The notes beneath the pieces are model-generated. The model was not told where the DNA came from and searched no databases. It saw only the letters and a list, made by a program, of their open reading frames with translations. The position numbers and the translations under genes are program-made. DNA of 64,000 bases from Marinarcus sediminis (lineage in GTDB: Bacteria > Campylobacterota > Campylobacteria > Campylobacterales > Arcobacteraceae), in contig NZ_CP182357.1 in assembly GCF_048571275.1 (NCBI RefSeq), positions 806,001 through 870,000 on the forward strand, written 5' to 3'. Of this stretch, positions 16,291 to 24,884 are shown one piece after another. Position 1 is the stretch's first letter; each line of letters starts with the position of its first letter.

Positions 16291-16692
16291 ATGAGCAAAA
16301 TCATTGCAACAATTACACAAATAAAAAATGTCCAAAGCCTCAATATTGTTGACTTTGATTTTAAAGGAACTCCTTTAACCATGATGAGTCTGGATTTGGC
16401 TTCCAATATTGTTGTGGGAGGAAGAGTCGAATTGTCTGTCAAACCAACTCACTTGGCCATTGTAAAAGATTTCGCAGGAGAGTTCAGTTATTCCAACCAA
16501 ATCAAAGCCACCATCGTCACGATTGAAAAAGGAGAACTCATAAGCAGTATTACATTAAAAGTTCACGATGTGCTCTTACAAAGTATCATTACAACCAAAT
16601 CAACCCAACGCATGAATTTGCAAACAGAGGATGATGTGACCATTTTTTTTAAAGCCAGTGAACTCTCAATTTTGGAAGTGTTAAATGATTGA
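16291..16692 (+). CDS. Two-domain Mop/TOBE-type protein
   Basis: A 133-aa protein with two TOBE/Mop-like halves: the first (1-65) is divergent (GTPLTMMSLDLAS, VELSVKPTHLAIV), the second reads SNQIKATIVTIEKGELISSI and ends FFKASELSIL. It lacks the clear SARN signature of the other two Mop proteins, so it may have a different oligomeric form or partner. It lies 9 bases after modE and overlaps modB by 8 bases. Probably a molybdate-binding or transporter-regulating protein. Confidence 0.75.
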   Translation: MSKIIATITQIKNVQSLNIVDFDFKGTPLTMMSLDLASNIVVGGRVELSVKPTHLAIVKDFAGEFSYSNQIKATIVTIEKGELISSITLKVHDVLLQSIITTKSTQRMNLQTEDDVTIFFKASELSILEVLND

Positions 16693-17374
16693 AACCTTAA
16701 GCAATATTGCATTTGAACCCTTTTTAATCTCATTTAAATTGGCCATTATTACCACCGCGATTCTATTTGTTCTCTCTTTACCTCTTGCTTGGTATTTGGC
16801 TCATACCAAATCGAAAATGAAACCTTTTTTTGAGGCATTAACTTCATTGCCGATTGTTTTGCCCCCATCGGTAATTGGTTTTTATATCCTATTTGCTCTT
16901 TCACAGAACTCCCCAATTGGAACTTTTTTTAACGATTATTTTGGCATTAAATTGGTCTTTAATTTTACTGGACTAATTGTAGCAAGCTGTTTTTATTCCT
17001 TGCCTTTTATGGTACAACCTTTACAAAGTGGCTTTGAAAGTATCAATAAAAATATGATTGAAGCTTCATATATTTGTGGAAAAAGCAAATTGGCCACCAT
17101 CATTCAAGTTGCTATTCCCAGCATTAAACCCTCTTTAATGACTGCCATTATTGTAACTTTTGCTCATACAGTAGGAGAGTTTGGTGTTGTTTTAATGGTG
17201 GGAGGAAGCATTCCCGGAGAAACCAAAGTGGCATCAGTTGCTATTTATGAATTTGTAGAAATTATGGATTACAACTCAGCTCATATTTACAGTGGAATCA
17301 TGTTGATTATCAGTTTCCTTGTTCTTTTAAGTGTCTATATTTTTAACAATAAACAAAAAAATGCCTTTATATGA
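16685..17374 (+). CDS. modB: Molybdate ABC transporter permease ModB (copy 2)
   Basis: A 229-aa membrane permease, about five helices, with the EAA loop EASYICGKSKLATIIQVAIP and the conserved THTVGEFGVVLMVGGSIPGET region (written AHTVGEFGVVLMVGG here). It is paralogous to copy 1 at 4977-5654. It overlaps the upstream Mop gene by 8 bases and is followed by modC after 13 bases, so the ModB-ModC pair is encoded together here, without a binding protein. The ModA proteins at 3.5-5 kb may serve it. Confidence 0.92.
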   Translation: MIETLSNIAFEPFLISFKLAIITTAILFVLSLPLAWYLAHTKSKMKPFFEALTSLPIVLPPSVIGFYILFALSQNSPIGTFFNDYFGIKLVFNFTGLIVASCFYSLPFMVQPLQSGFESINKNMIEASYICGKSKLATIIQVAIPSIKPSLMTAIIVTFAHTVGEFGVVLMVGGSIPGETKVASVAIYEFVEIMDYNSAHIYSGIMLIISFLVLLSVYIFNNKQKNAFI

Positions 17375-17387
17375 AAGAGAGAAATCA

Positions 17388-18245
17388 ATGATTAAAATAG
17401 ACATCAACAAAGAGTTGCATGGCTCAAATGGGAAGATGCAACTGAAGGTGAATTTAGAGATAAATGAGGGTGATTTTATTGCACTTGCGGGACAAAGTGG
17501 AAGTGGGAAAACAACCCTTTTACGAATACTTGCTGGATTAGAGAGCGCATCAGGAAATTTAAAAATAAACGAAGAGAGTTGGCTTTCTGAAACCTTTTCT
17601 CTTCCTCCTCAAAAAAGAAAAATCGGTTTTGTTTTTCAAGATTATGCCCTTTTCCCCAACATGAGTGTGGAAGAGAATCTGCTTTTTGTTAAAAAAGACA
17701 AAAAACTTGCTCAAGAGTTGTTAGAGATAACCCAACTTGAAGCACTCAAAGAGAGAAATCCACAATCTCTGAGTGGAGGTCAGAAACAAAGAGTCAGCCT
17801 TTGTCGTGCCATGATGAATCAACCCAAATTGTTGCTCTTAGATGAACCGCTTTCTGCGCTGGATCCTCAAATGAGAAACACCTTACAAAATGAAATTTTG
17901 CAACTGCACAAACGCTTTAATACCACAACCATTATGGTCAGCCATGAACCCAGTGAAATCTATAAATTGGCTTCAAGGGTGATTGTTTTAAAAAGTGGCA
18001 CCGTTCAAAGCGATGGCAACCCAAAAGATGTTCTTTTAAAAACAAGCGGATCAGCAAAGTTTTCATTTGAAGGAGAGCTCTTAGATATTGTCAAAGTCGA
18101 CGTCATTCATGTTGCGATTGTTGCAATTGGGCAACAACTCGTTGAAGTAGTTGTAAGCCAAGATGAAGCACAAAGTTTGACTATAGGAGATACTGTCAGT
18201 GTCAGCACCAAAGCGTTTGCACCTACAATCAAAAAGCTTACTTAA
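17388..18245 (+). CDS. modC: Molybdate ABC transporter ATP-binding protein ModC
   Basis: A 285-aa ATPase: Walker A GQSGSGKTT, signature LSGGQKQRVSL, Walker B LLLLDEPLSALD, switch His in MVSHEPSEI, and a C-terminal TOBE/Mop-like domain (from about residue 220, FEGELLDIVKVD). The start is taken at ATG 17388 with AGAGAG upstream; in-frame starts further upstream fall inside modB. It is the only molybdate ATPase in the window although there are two permease genes, so it may energise both. Confidence 0.93.
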   Translation: MIKIDINKELHGSNGKMQLKVNLEINEGDFIALAGQSGSGKTTLLRILAGLESASGNLKINEESWLSETFSLPPQKRKIGFVFQDYALFPNMSVEENLLFVKKDKKLAQELLEITQLEALKERNPQSLSGGQKQRVSLCRAMMNQPKLLLLDEPLSALDPQMRNTLQNEILQLHKRFNTTTIMVSHEPSEIYKLASRVIVLKSGTVQSDGNPKDVLLKTSGSAKFSFEGELLDIVKVDVIHVAIVAIGQQLVEVVVSQDEAQSLTIGDTVSVSTKAFAPTIKKLT

Positions 18246-18657
18246 AATAGAGCACACTTAGAATCAAAATCAGATATCTGAGAAATTTTGCCACGGTAAC
18301 GATTAACACAAAATGTTTAAAATTGTATTTAAATACCCCCGCAATAAAGGTAATGGGATCTCCAATTAAAGGAGCCCACGACAAAAGCAAGCTGTATCCT
18401 CCAAATCGGTCAAAGAGTTGTTTATATTTCTCTATTTTCTCTTTTTTAAGATACTTCTTCTCTTCTAAAAAAGCCTCCCCTTTGTATCCCAAATAGTAAT
18501 TCACACAAGCACCCAAAACATTTCCAAGTGTGGCAAAAAACAGAAGTAAAACCAGATTATAACCTTGATTCATATCATAAATCAGTAAGGCTTCACTGCC
18601 TAAAGGGAAAAGGGTTGCGGAGATAAATGCACTGAAAAAGAGATAACTGTAAATCAT
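18238..18657 (-). CDS. YqaA-like small membrane protein (VTT/DedA-related)
   Basis: A 139-aa inner-membrane protein with four hydrophobic segments. ATLFPLGSEALL and NVLGACVNYYLGYKG are hallmarks of the YqaA branch of the SNARE-associated/VTT family, followed by LLSWAPLIGDPITFIAGVF. Physiological role unknown; relatives affect membrane lipid scrambling or undecaprenyl phosphate recycling. It is convergent with modC, and the two stop regions overlap by 8 bases with no terminator between. Confidence 0.75.
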   Translation of the reverse strand: MIYSYLFFSAFISATLFPLGSEALLIYDMNQGYNLVLLLFFATLGNVLGACVNYYLGYKGEAFLEEKKYLKKEKIEKYKQLFDRFGGYSLLLSWAPLIGDPITFIAGVFKYNFKHFVLIVTVAKFLRYLILILSVLYFK

Positions 18658-18769
18658 AAAAAAATTATAGCCTAAAAAACAATCTAGTTTTTGCTTTTAT
18701 ACATAATTTAAGATTTTTTAGATAAAATCACACTCCAAAAGAAGAACATTGAGAATATGTAGGTATTTT

Positions 18770-18882
18770 GAATGCTCTTCTTTAGCCCCTTACAATTATT
18801 TCTAAAGGCAACGCCCCAGGATGGGAACATAGCAAGGCACCTTTTTTAATAGTGTGTTTGGGTACCTGAAGAAGAGTGCTTT
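18770..18882 (+). ncRNA. ffs: Signal recognition particle RNA (4.5S type)
   Basis: Domain IV of bacterial small SRP RNA is visible at 18812-18835: CCAGG, three pairs AUG/CAU closed by a GGAA tetraloop, then AGCA and AAGGC. This is the exact arrangement CAGG-3bp-GGAA-3bp-AGCA that binds Ffh. The ends pair as a long helix (GCTCTTCTT near 18773 with GAAGAAGAG near 18870), giving a hairpin RNA of about 110 nt. A terminator follows. The exact 5' end is estimated. Confidence 0.85.
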
Positions 18883-18897
18883 TTATGCACTCTTTTT
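18873..18897 (+). terminator. Terminator of the SRP RNA, shared with pirin
   Basis: GAGTGC-loop-GCACTC followed by seven Ts on the plus strand, directly against the pirin stop codon. The A-rich 5' side (AAAGAGTGC read on the minus strand) lets it work for the convergent pirin message too. Confidence 0.75.
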
Positions 18898-19605
18898 TTA
18901 TGCCTTTTTCATCTCAATGAATAAAAAATGAGCATCTTCTAATGCCGTAATATTCAAAGTTTTTTCATCTGAAATTTCCATTGCATCGCCAAAATCCAAT
19001 TGAGTCTCATTGACTCTGCTTGAACCTTCTATTTGCACAAAATAGAGTTGTCGTTCCTGTGCAATATCAAACACCAAATTTTTACCTTTTTGTAGTTCAC
19101 TTACATAGATATTGACATCTTGATGAATTTTAATTGCCCCCTCTCCTACTTGAGAAGAGACCACATTTAAAAATTGATTTGCCCGCTCTTGCGGTTGAAA
19201 TCTTTTTGAACCATAAATGGGTTTAACCGCTTTTACAGGAGGCAATATCCAAATTTGCAACAATCGTAAATCTTCACTGCTGCTGTTGTTATATTCGCTG
19301 TGTACCACTCCTGTTCCCGCGCTCATGTATTGTACATCGCCACGGGTTAATGTCTCTTCATTTCCCATTGAATCTTTGTGTGTAATGGCACCATTTACCA
19401 CATACGATACGATCTCCATATCGTTATGTGGGTGCATATCAAAGCCACTGTTGGGGTGGACAATGTCGTCGTTTAATACACGCAATACTCCAAAATTCAT
19501 ATTGTCAAAATTTCGGTATTCGGCAAAAGAGAAGTGGAACCGACTCTCTAACCAACCCAAATTTGATAAAAACATATTCTCTTTTCTGATTTTTTTTAAC
19601 ATCAT
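18898..19605 (-). CDS. Pirin family protein
   Basis: A 235-aa bicupin. The N-terminal cupin holds the metal ligands: SGFDMHPHNDMEIVSYVVNG (His-x-His), and a later His and Glu near GVVHSEYN. The start ATG directly follows the stop of the upstream dioxygenase gene, whose last codons supply the AAAGGA ribosome site, so the two are translationally coupled. Some bacterial pirins act as quercetinases, others as redox sensors. With the extradiol dioxygenase and YceI genes it forms a probable MarR-controlled group for quinone or electrophile stress. Confidence 0.88.
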   Translation of the reverse strand: MMLKKIRKENMFLSNLGWLESRFHFSFAEYRNFDNMNFGVLRVLNDDIVHPNSGFDMHPHNDMEIVSYVVNGAITHKDSMGNEETLTRGDVQYMSAGTGVVHSEYNNSSSEDLRLLQIWILPPVKAVKPIYGSKRFQPQERANQFLNVVSSQVGEGAIKIHQDVNIYVSELQKGKNLVFDIAQERQLYFVQIEGSSRVNETQLDFGDAMEISDEKTLNITALEDAHFLFIEMKKA

Positions 19606-20367
19606 CTATCCTTTAAAAATAAAACTCTCCATTGAAATGTTGGAGTGAGAAAACTCACTGTTTACGGACTCACCTATATGATTACCACTTGCACCCAAAG
19701 CAATGATTAAAGGCATATAATGTTCACTGGTAGGGTGATTATGAGCAAACAACTCCATTCTTTCATGGTTGAGTATGTATGTTTTGTTGCCTTCTTTTAA
19801 CGCGTTTTTTATCTTTTCATTAAACACTTTGGCATACTCTTTAACGGGAGCATCAAAATGAGGCTCCATATCGTACAAATTATGCGTAATCGAACCACTG
19901 CAAATAATCAACGCTTCATCACGCAGTTTTTTTAATTGTTCACCATATTCAAACAATTTTGTTGCATCCCATAATGGCAGACTCATTTGTATGACCGGTA
20001 TCTTTAGTGTTTCATATATCATGCTTAACACCGACCACACGCCATGGTCAAACGCTCTTCTTGAGTCACTGATGTGAATCTTTAAATCGGGCAATTTTTT
20101 AACAATATCTTCGGTCATTTCTGGACTGCTTGAAATTTTATATTTGAACTCATAAAGGGCTTGTTCAAATCCATAAAAATCATACATCAATTTATTGGCA
20201 TGAGGATTTATAATCTCGACATCCTGTGTTATCCAGTGAGAAGATATGATTAAAATATAGTTGGGTTTTCCAAGAGATTTTTTTAACGCTCTCAAACTTT
20301 TTTTGGTTATTGTCTCTTTTAAAATAGTGTTAGGGGCACCGTGCGATAAAAAAAGAACGGGGAACAT
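19606..20367 (-). CDS. Extradiol ring-cleavage dioxygenase family protein (LigB/DODA type)
   Basis: A 253-aa class III extradiol dioxygenase-like protein. Metal-ligand histidines are seen in VLFLSHGAPNT (residues about 5-15), IISSHW and AFDHGVWSVL, with a fourth near HPTSEHYMPLI. This is the 4,5-DOPA dioxygenase (YgiD) branch. The ribosome site AAAAGGAG precedes the ATG. It is followed without gap by pirin and preceded by yceI. Natural substrate uncertain; a catechol is likely from family. Confidence 0.85.
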   Translation of the reverse strand: MFPVLFLSHGAPNTILKETITKKSLRALKKSLGKPNYILIISSHWITQDVEIINPHANKLMYDFYGFEQALYEFKYKISSSPEMTEDIVKKLPDLKIHISDSRRAFDHGVWSVLSMIYETLKIPVIQMSLPLWDATKLFEYGEQLKKLRDEALIICSGSITHNLYDMEPHFDAPVKEYAKVFNEKIKNALKEGNKTYILNHERMELFAHNHPTSEHYMPLIIALGASGNHIGESVNSEFSHSNISMESFIFKG

Positions 20368-20406
20368 CCTCTCTCCTTTTATTGGAGGAGTATCTCCCCC
20401 AAAAAA

Positions 20407-20973
20407 TTATTTTACTAAAATTCCCTCTAAAGCAACGTCGAGTTTGACCGTTTCACCTACAAGTACACCACCTGCTTCTAAGGCTTTATTCCATGTTAAA
20501 CCAAAATCTTTTCTGTCAATTTTTCCTGTTAGCTCAATTCCAACTCTTTGATTACCCCAAGGATCTGTTGCCAAACCATTGTTTTCCAAATCAAATTCAA
20601 CCTCTTTGGTAATGTTATTGATGGTTAATTTTCCATATGCTGTGTCCCCATCAACTTTGAGTAAAGTAAAGGTAATTTTTGGGTTTTTTGCTGCATTGAA
20701 AAAATCGGCTGATTTTAAGTGCGCATCACGTTTTTCATTTTCTGTATTAATAGATGATACATCAATGGTTCCATTTATGGCTTTAAGAGTATTGGTTTTT
20801 TCATCAAAATCAATCACGCCTGAAAAGGTGTTAAATTTCCCAGAAACATTTGAAATCATCATATGTTTAACTTTAAACCCCACATTTGAGTGTGCTGTAT
20901 CCACATTGTATGTTCCTGCAAAAAGGGCACCTGCTGTCAATATTGTCGCTAAACTTAATCTTAAAATTTTCAT
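20407..20973 (-). CDS. yceI: YceI family periplasmic protein
   Basis: A 188-aa protein with a signal peptide (MKILRLSLATILTAGALFA) and the YceI lipocalin-like barrel: TYNVDTAHSNVGFKVKHM at the mature start, FSGVIDFDEK, and RKDFGLTWNKALEAGGVLVG at the end. The fold binds long polyisoprenoids such as quinones; the exact function is unknown. Its promoter carries a copy of the palindrome present before the adjacent marR, so it is probably repressed by that regulator. Confidence 0.92.
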   Translation of the reverse strand: MKILRLSLATILTAGALFAGTYNVDTAHSNVGFKVKHMMISNVSGKFNTFSGVIDFDEKTNTLKAINGTIDVSSINTENEKRDAHLKSADFFNAAKNPKITFTLLKVDGDTAYGKLTINNITKEVEFDLENNGLATDPWGNQRVGIELTGKIDRKDFGLTWNKALEAGGVLVGETVKLDVALEGILVK

Positions 20974-20986
20974 TGTTTTTCCTTTT

Positions 20987-21001
20987 GTACTAATTAGTAT
21001 T
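20987..21001. promoter_or_regulatory. MarR-type operator upstream of yceI
   Basis: GTACTAATTAGTATT has the 12-base palindrome TACTAATTAGTA, identical to the core of the operator before marR (21496-21511). It lies 14 bases before the yceI start codon. Confidence 0.75.
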
Positions 21002-21018
21002 ACTTTCTTAAAAAAAAG

Positions 21019-21471
21019 CTACTGTGCTTTTTGTAGCTTATTTAAGAGAGCATATAAAGTCTCCGTTTCCTCTTTGTTTAAGATTTTGAAATACTCTTCA
21101 AAATTCTTTGCATGTTGCGGAAACAACGTTTCAATCACATCTTTACCTTTTGAGGTAATGGAAAGAATTGAAGCTCTTTTATCTTTTTCATCTGCAATTG
21201 AGACAATAAATCCATCTCTTTTTAGGTTTTTAACAACCACAGTAATGTTTCCCGGTGTGCTCATGGTCAATTTGGTAATAGAACCCACATTTAAGTTGCC
21301 TCTGTGATAAAGCACCTCTAACACTTGGAATTGATTCATGGTTAAATTATGGGATTGTATATAAAGAGACTCTTTGGCTCTGATTTTGTTATACGTTCTA
21401 AAAATTTGCATCCATGTCTTCATTGAACTGTCTGCTTTTGTTCCGTATGTTTTTACACTCTTTATATTCAT
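21019..21471 (-). CDS. MarR family transcriptional regulator
   Basis: A 150-aa winged-helix regulator: SHNLTMNQFQVLEVLYHRGN, VGSITKLTMSTPGNITVVVK (recognition helix) and the wing DEKDKRASILSITSKG. The start is placed at ATG 21471, which has GGAG 8 bases upstream; another in-frame ATG at 21483 has no ribosome site. A perfect 16-base palindrome upstream and its repeat before yceI indicate autoregulation and control of yceI-dioxygenase-pirin. Typical MarR ligands are phenolics, quinones or oxidants. Confidence 0.88.
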   Translation of the reverse strand: MNIKSVKTYGTKADSSMKTWMQIFRTYNKIRAKESLYIQSHNLTMNQFQVLEVLYHRGNLNVGSITKLTMSTPGNITVVVKNLKRDGFIVSIADEKDKRASILSITSKGKDVIETLFPQHAKNFEEYFKILNKEETETLYALLNKLQKAQ

Positions 21472-21495
21472 TTCAATCTCCATATGTCAAATTAT

Positions 21496-21511
21496 AATAC
21501 TAATTAGTATT
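21496..21511. promoter_or_regulatory. Perfect MarR-type operator upstream of marR
   Basis: AATACTAATTAGTATT is a perfect 16-bp palindrome 24 bases upstream of the chosen marR start. Its core is repeated at 20987-21001, which is why it is read as the operator of this MarR protein. Confidence 0.8.
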
Positions 21512-21558
21512 AAATGTCAAGGATTTTGAACTGTTTTGCCAGTAAATTTTATGATTTA

Positions 21559-22167
21559 TTAAATTAAGTCCGAAAAATCGCTGTTTTGAATGAGTACTTT
21601 TTTGGTGATTTTATTGTAAATAAATCGATGATCTTTTCGTTTTACACAATTGAGAATAATAATCTTAATATCTTGATCCGATTTATTGTGTTCTTTAAGA
21701 TAGAGGGTAAACTCATTAATAGAGATATATTGCTCTTTTTTTTCAGCCGATGTGCTTTGCGCTTTTGATTCAATTTGAGGTTTGTAAATAGAGCGCATTT
21801 CGTTAAACGCACTTTGCAGCAGTTTGATTTCAGAGTTAAAGACATGAATAATACGTTTTTGGTTTTTCTCTAAACGTTTGATTTCACTTTTGTACTGCTC
21901 TTTAATAAAACCAATGCTCTGTTTTAAAAGAGAGATTTGCTCATCTTTGGCTTCGACAATATAATTGACATGAATACTCTCTTGAGGTGAAGAGGGTGAA
22001 GAGCTTTCTTCTTGTGGACTCTGTTTTAAAAATTCGGTCACATAAACAAAGGTTTTCCCGCTTTGTTTGAGTGATTTTAGCTGCCCACTTTTAATTCTAT
22101 AGTGAACCCCTTGCAAAGAGATTCCTAATATTTTTGCCGCTTCACTTGTCGTAACCAATCTTTCCAA
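21559..22167 (-). CDS. HTH (MerR/excisionase-type) DNA-binding protein with coiled coil
   Basis: A 202-aa protein. The N-terminal winged HTH (LVTTSEAAKILGISLQGVHY) is followed by a Ser/Pro-rich linker (about 50-65) and a long charged coiled coil (about 70-125, KEQYKSEIKRLEKNQKRI). The C-terminal part (ISINEFTLYLKEHNKSDQDI) resembles nothing I can name. It lies 10 bases downstream of queF on the same strand. Probably a DNA-binding regulator or organising protein; target unknown. Confidence 0.65.
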   Translation of the reverse strand: MERLVTTSEAAKILGISLQGVHYRIKSGQLKSLKQSGKTFVYVTEFLKQSPQEESSSPSSPQESIHVNYIVEAKDEQISLLKQSIGFIKEQYKSEIKRLEKNQKRIIHVFNSEIKLLQSAFNEMRSIYKPQIESKAQSTSAEKKEQYISINEFTLYLKEHNKSDQDIKIIILNCVKRKDHRFIYNKITKKVLIQNSDFSDLI

Positions 22168-22177
22168 GATTCGCCTT

Positions 22178-22555
22178 TTACATTTTACTTGAATCTATTT
22201 CAATGACCGTGTGAACATTTCCACGAGGTTTGAAATCGGCAATAACTTTCATCCATTTGGGTTCAAGTTTGCTGTAAAGTGTGTCAAAAATTTCATTGGC
22301 TGAATTTTCATGTGAAACTTCTCGAACCATAAATGAGTTAATATACAATTTGAGTGCTTTTAATTCAATGACTGTTTTATTGGGAATATATTGGATTTTA
22401 ATGGTTGCAAAATCAGGGTACCCACTTCGTGGACATTTTGCCATAAACTCTGGAAGTTCAATATCTATTGTGTAATTCTTTTCATGTTTATTTGGCCAAA
22501 AGTTTTCATCTTTATTAATATCAAATTCTACAATCTCTTTTTCACCATATTTCAT
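22178..22555 (-). CDS. queF: NADPH-dependent 7-cyano-7-deazaguanine reductase QueF
   Basis: A 125-aa unimodular (type I) QueF, which reduces preQ0 to preQ1 in queuosine synthesis. The catalytic Cys41 is in MAKCPRSGYPDFA, with Asp48 as proton donor. The QueF signature appears as ELKALKLYINSF, and HENSANEIFDTL contains the substrate-binding Glu. Length and order match short bacterial QueF. No preQ1 riboswitch was recognised upstream. Confidence 0.93.
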   Translation of the reverse strand: MKYGEKEIVEFDINKDENFWPNKHEKNYTIDIELPEFMAKCPRSGYPDFATIKIQYIPNKTVIELKALKLYINSFMVREVSHENSANEIFDTLYSKLEPKWMKVIADFKPRGNVHTVIEIDSSKM

Positions 22556-22670
22556 CTATTTTTTACCTTTTAGTTAATCTTAATTTTATTTTCGTATTGC
22601 TTGAAAGTACCATTTTATCTAAATAATACTTACAAATATAATATATTTCATACAGCTATTCTGTGCTGTT

Positions 22671-22698
22671 TTGGAAACTTAATAATTTATTGTATAAT
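22671..22698 (+). promoter_or_regulatory. Sigma-70-type promoter upstream of the flavoprotein gene
   Basis: TTGGAA (22671-22676), 16 bases, TATAAT (22693-22698), 32 bases before the start codon at 22731. It lies in the divergent region between queF and the flavoprotein gene; nothing else is seen in that gap. Confidence 0.5.
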
Positions 22699-22730
22699 TC
22701 GTTCCGAAAATGCACACCTAAGGGGAAGAT

Positions 22731-23756
22731 ATGAAAACAGATAAGTATGATATTGTAATTATTGGGGGAGGTCCAGGTGGAATTGCAACAGCAATAGAAG
22801 CTGCCGTTCACGGGATTGAACATATTTTACTCATTGATAAAGCAGACAATCACTCAAGTACTATCCGAAAATTTTATAAAGAGAATAAAAGAGTTGATAA
22901 AGATTGGAAAGGTCAAAGTGTCTTAATCGAGGGGAATATTCCTTTTATGGATGGAACCAAAGAGAGTACTCTTGATTTTTTTGACCAACTTTTAGACGAA
23001 GAAAAAATTGATACCGCGTTTAATACAGAAGTGGAAAGCATTGTAAGAAACGAAGAAGAACTTTTTTTAATCACCACAGCCACACAAAGTTTTAAAGCTA
23101 CCGCAGTGGTTATTGCCATTGGAAAAATGGGAAAACCCAATATGCCAAGCTATAAAATTCCACCCTCAATTAAAGAGTATGTCAATTTTAACTTAGATAA
23201 ATGCTCCACTGGGGAAAAAATATTGGTCGTTGGAGGAGGAAATTCTGCGGCTGAATATGCCTATGAATTGGCTGATGAAGGCAATAATATTACACTGGTT
23301 TACCGAAAAAATGAGTTCAGTCGACTCAATCCAGAGAATGAAAACATATTAAGAGCGTACAATGGTCAAGAGAAATTAAGACTAAGAATGAATACAGATA
23401 TTGAATCCGTTGAAAATGAACACGGTAAAATCAGAGTCAATTTTAATGATGGTTATTTCACCATTTATGATAGAATCATTTACGCTATTGGGGGAACAAG
23501 TCCTGTTGATTTCTTAAAAAAATGTGGCATTGCTTTGGATGAAGATAATAAACCCATTTACGATGAACACTACAGAACCAATATTCACTGCATGTACGTA
23601 GCAGGAGATATTGCTTTTAATACAGGGGGTTCAATTGCTGCAGCGCTTAACCACGGATACCATATTGTAAACTCATTTATGCGAAGAAGTGGAAAAATAT
23701 ATGCCTACACAGACAAAGTTGCCGAATTTATAAAAAAACACCCTACCTTTAAATAA
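22731..23756 (+). CDS. NAD(P)/FAD-dependent oxidoreductase, YpdA/thioredoxin-reductase-like
   Basis: A 341-aa two-dinucleotide-fold flavoprotein: FAD site VIIGGGPGGIATAIEAA, NAD(P) site ILVVGGGNSAAEYAYELA, and the closing FAD motif CMYVAGDIAFNTGGSIAAAL. The redox-active C-x-x-C of thioredoxin reductases is absent. The layout resembles the YpdA (bacillithiol-disulfide reductase) and ferredoxin-NADP reductase-like branch. The electron acceptor is unknown. A terminator follows, so it is monocistronic. Confidence 0.82.
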   Translation: MKTDKYDIVIIGGGPGGIATAIEAAVHGIEHILLIDKADNHSSTIRKFYKENKRVDKDWKGQSVLIEGNIPFMDGTKESTLDFFDQLLDEEKIDTAFNTEVESIVRNEEELFLITTATQSFKATAVVIAIGKMGKPNMPSYKIPPSIKEYVNFNLDKCSTGEKILVVGGGNSAAEYAYELADEGNNITLVYRKNEFSRLNPENENILRAYNGQEKLRLRMNTDIESVENEHGKIRVNFNDGYFTIYDRIIYAIGGTSPVDFLKKCGIALDEDNKPIYDEHYRTNIHCMYVAGDIAFNTGGSIAAALNHGYHIVNSFMRRSGKIYAYTDKVAEFIKKHPTFK

Positions 23757-23765
23757 AAAACCTTC

Positions 23766-23800
23766 AGCAAAGACCAAAATATGGTCTTTGCCACTTTTTA
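23766..23800 (+). terminator. Terminator after the flavoprotein gene
   Basis: GCAAAGACC (23767-23775) pairs with GGTCTTTGC (23783-23791), followed by CACTTTTT. Confidence 0.8.
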
Positions 23801-23906
23801 CACACTTTATTTTCTTATAATTTTTTACAATAATATCACTATTAGTTGAAGATTTTCAGTAAAAAATAGTATACTTAAAATGGACAAAATTAATTAAGGA
23901 GACAAT

Positions 23907-24884
23907 ATGATGAAATATAATGGAATCCTGTTCTCAGGTAAAAAATTGGCAACTATAGCCCTCGTAAGTGCATTAAGTATTCCAGCATTTGCAGCTGAGT
24001 TTATTACCATTGGTACAGGAGGAGTCACAGGAACATACTACCCAACAGGTGGAGCAATATGTCGATTGGTTAACCAATACAAAAAAGATACCAATATCAG
24101 ATGTTCTGTTGAGTCAACAGGGGGATCGGTTTATAATATAAATACCATTAAAAATGGTGAGCTTGATTTTGGAACCGTTCAAAGTGATGTGGTCTATCAA
24201 GCGTATCAAGGTACAGGTAAATTCCAAGGGGATAAAGTTGAAAAACTTCGATCAGTTATGGCCATTTATCCTGAACTTTTCACTTTCGTAGCACGAAAAG
24301 ATGCCAATATCAATACCATTATGGATGTTAAAGGTAAAAGAATCAATCTTGGAAATCCAGGAAGTGGAAATGAATCAACTGCATTGGCTTTATTTAAAGC
24401 ATTGGGCATTAAAACATCTGATTTAGCCTTTGCAGGTGGATTAAAAGCAGCTGAAATGCCAGATGCATTAAGAGACAATAAAATTGATGGTTACTTCTAC
24501 ATGGTTGGGCATCCAACAGCAAACATCAAAGATGCATCAAACTCAGTTGATGTAAAAATTGTACCTATCAATGGAAAAAAAGTGGATAAATTTGTAAAAG
24601 AACACCCTTACTTTGCTCAAGCAGATGTTCCAGGTGGTATGTACAAAGGAAATGATGAAGGTGTACCTACTTTTGGAGTAAAAGCGGTATTAGTAACAAG
24701 TACAGATGTAAATGATAAAGCGGTTTATACAGTCGTAAAAGCCATTTTAGACAATTTTGAAGATTTCAAAAAATTACACCCTGCATACTCAAACATTACC
24801 AAAGAGTCTTTATTGGAAGGTTTAAGTGCTCCTTTACATGAAGGTGCATTGAAATACTATAAAGAAACGGGTCTGATTAAATAA
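23907..24884 (+). CDS. TAXI family TRAP transporter solute-binding protein
   Basis: A 325-aa periplasmic receptor with a signal peptide ending near ALSIPAFAAE. The TAXI signature is seen as TIGTGGVTGTYYPTGGAICR, then STGGSVYNINTIKNGELDFG and GSGNESTALALFKALG. It binds a small organic acid (glutamate-like or dicarboxylate; specificity cannot be read) and passes it to the fused TRAP permease encoded next. A hairpin between the two genes probably makes the receptor more abundant than the permease. Confidence 0.92.
   Translation: MMKYNGILFSGKKLATIALVSALSIPAFAAEFITIGTGGVTGTYYPTGGAICRLVNQYKKDTNIRCSVESTGGSVYNINTIKNGELDFGTVQSDVVYQAYQGTGKFQGDKVEKLRSVMAIYPELFTFVARKDANINTIMDVKGKRINLGNPGSGNESTALALFKALGIKTSDLAFAGGLKAAEMPDALRDNKIDGYFYMVGHPTANIKDASNSVDVKIVPINGKKVDKFVKEHPYFAQADVPGGMYKGNDEGVPTFGVKAVLVTSTDVNDKAVYTVVKAILDNFEDFKKLHPAYSNITKESLLEGLSAPLHEGALKYYKETGLIK

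Noticed and set aside
22556..22670. preQ1 riboswitch upstream of queF
   Set aside because: No stem-loop with the A-rich tail and following ribosome-site pairing typical of preQ1-I was seen.
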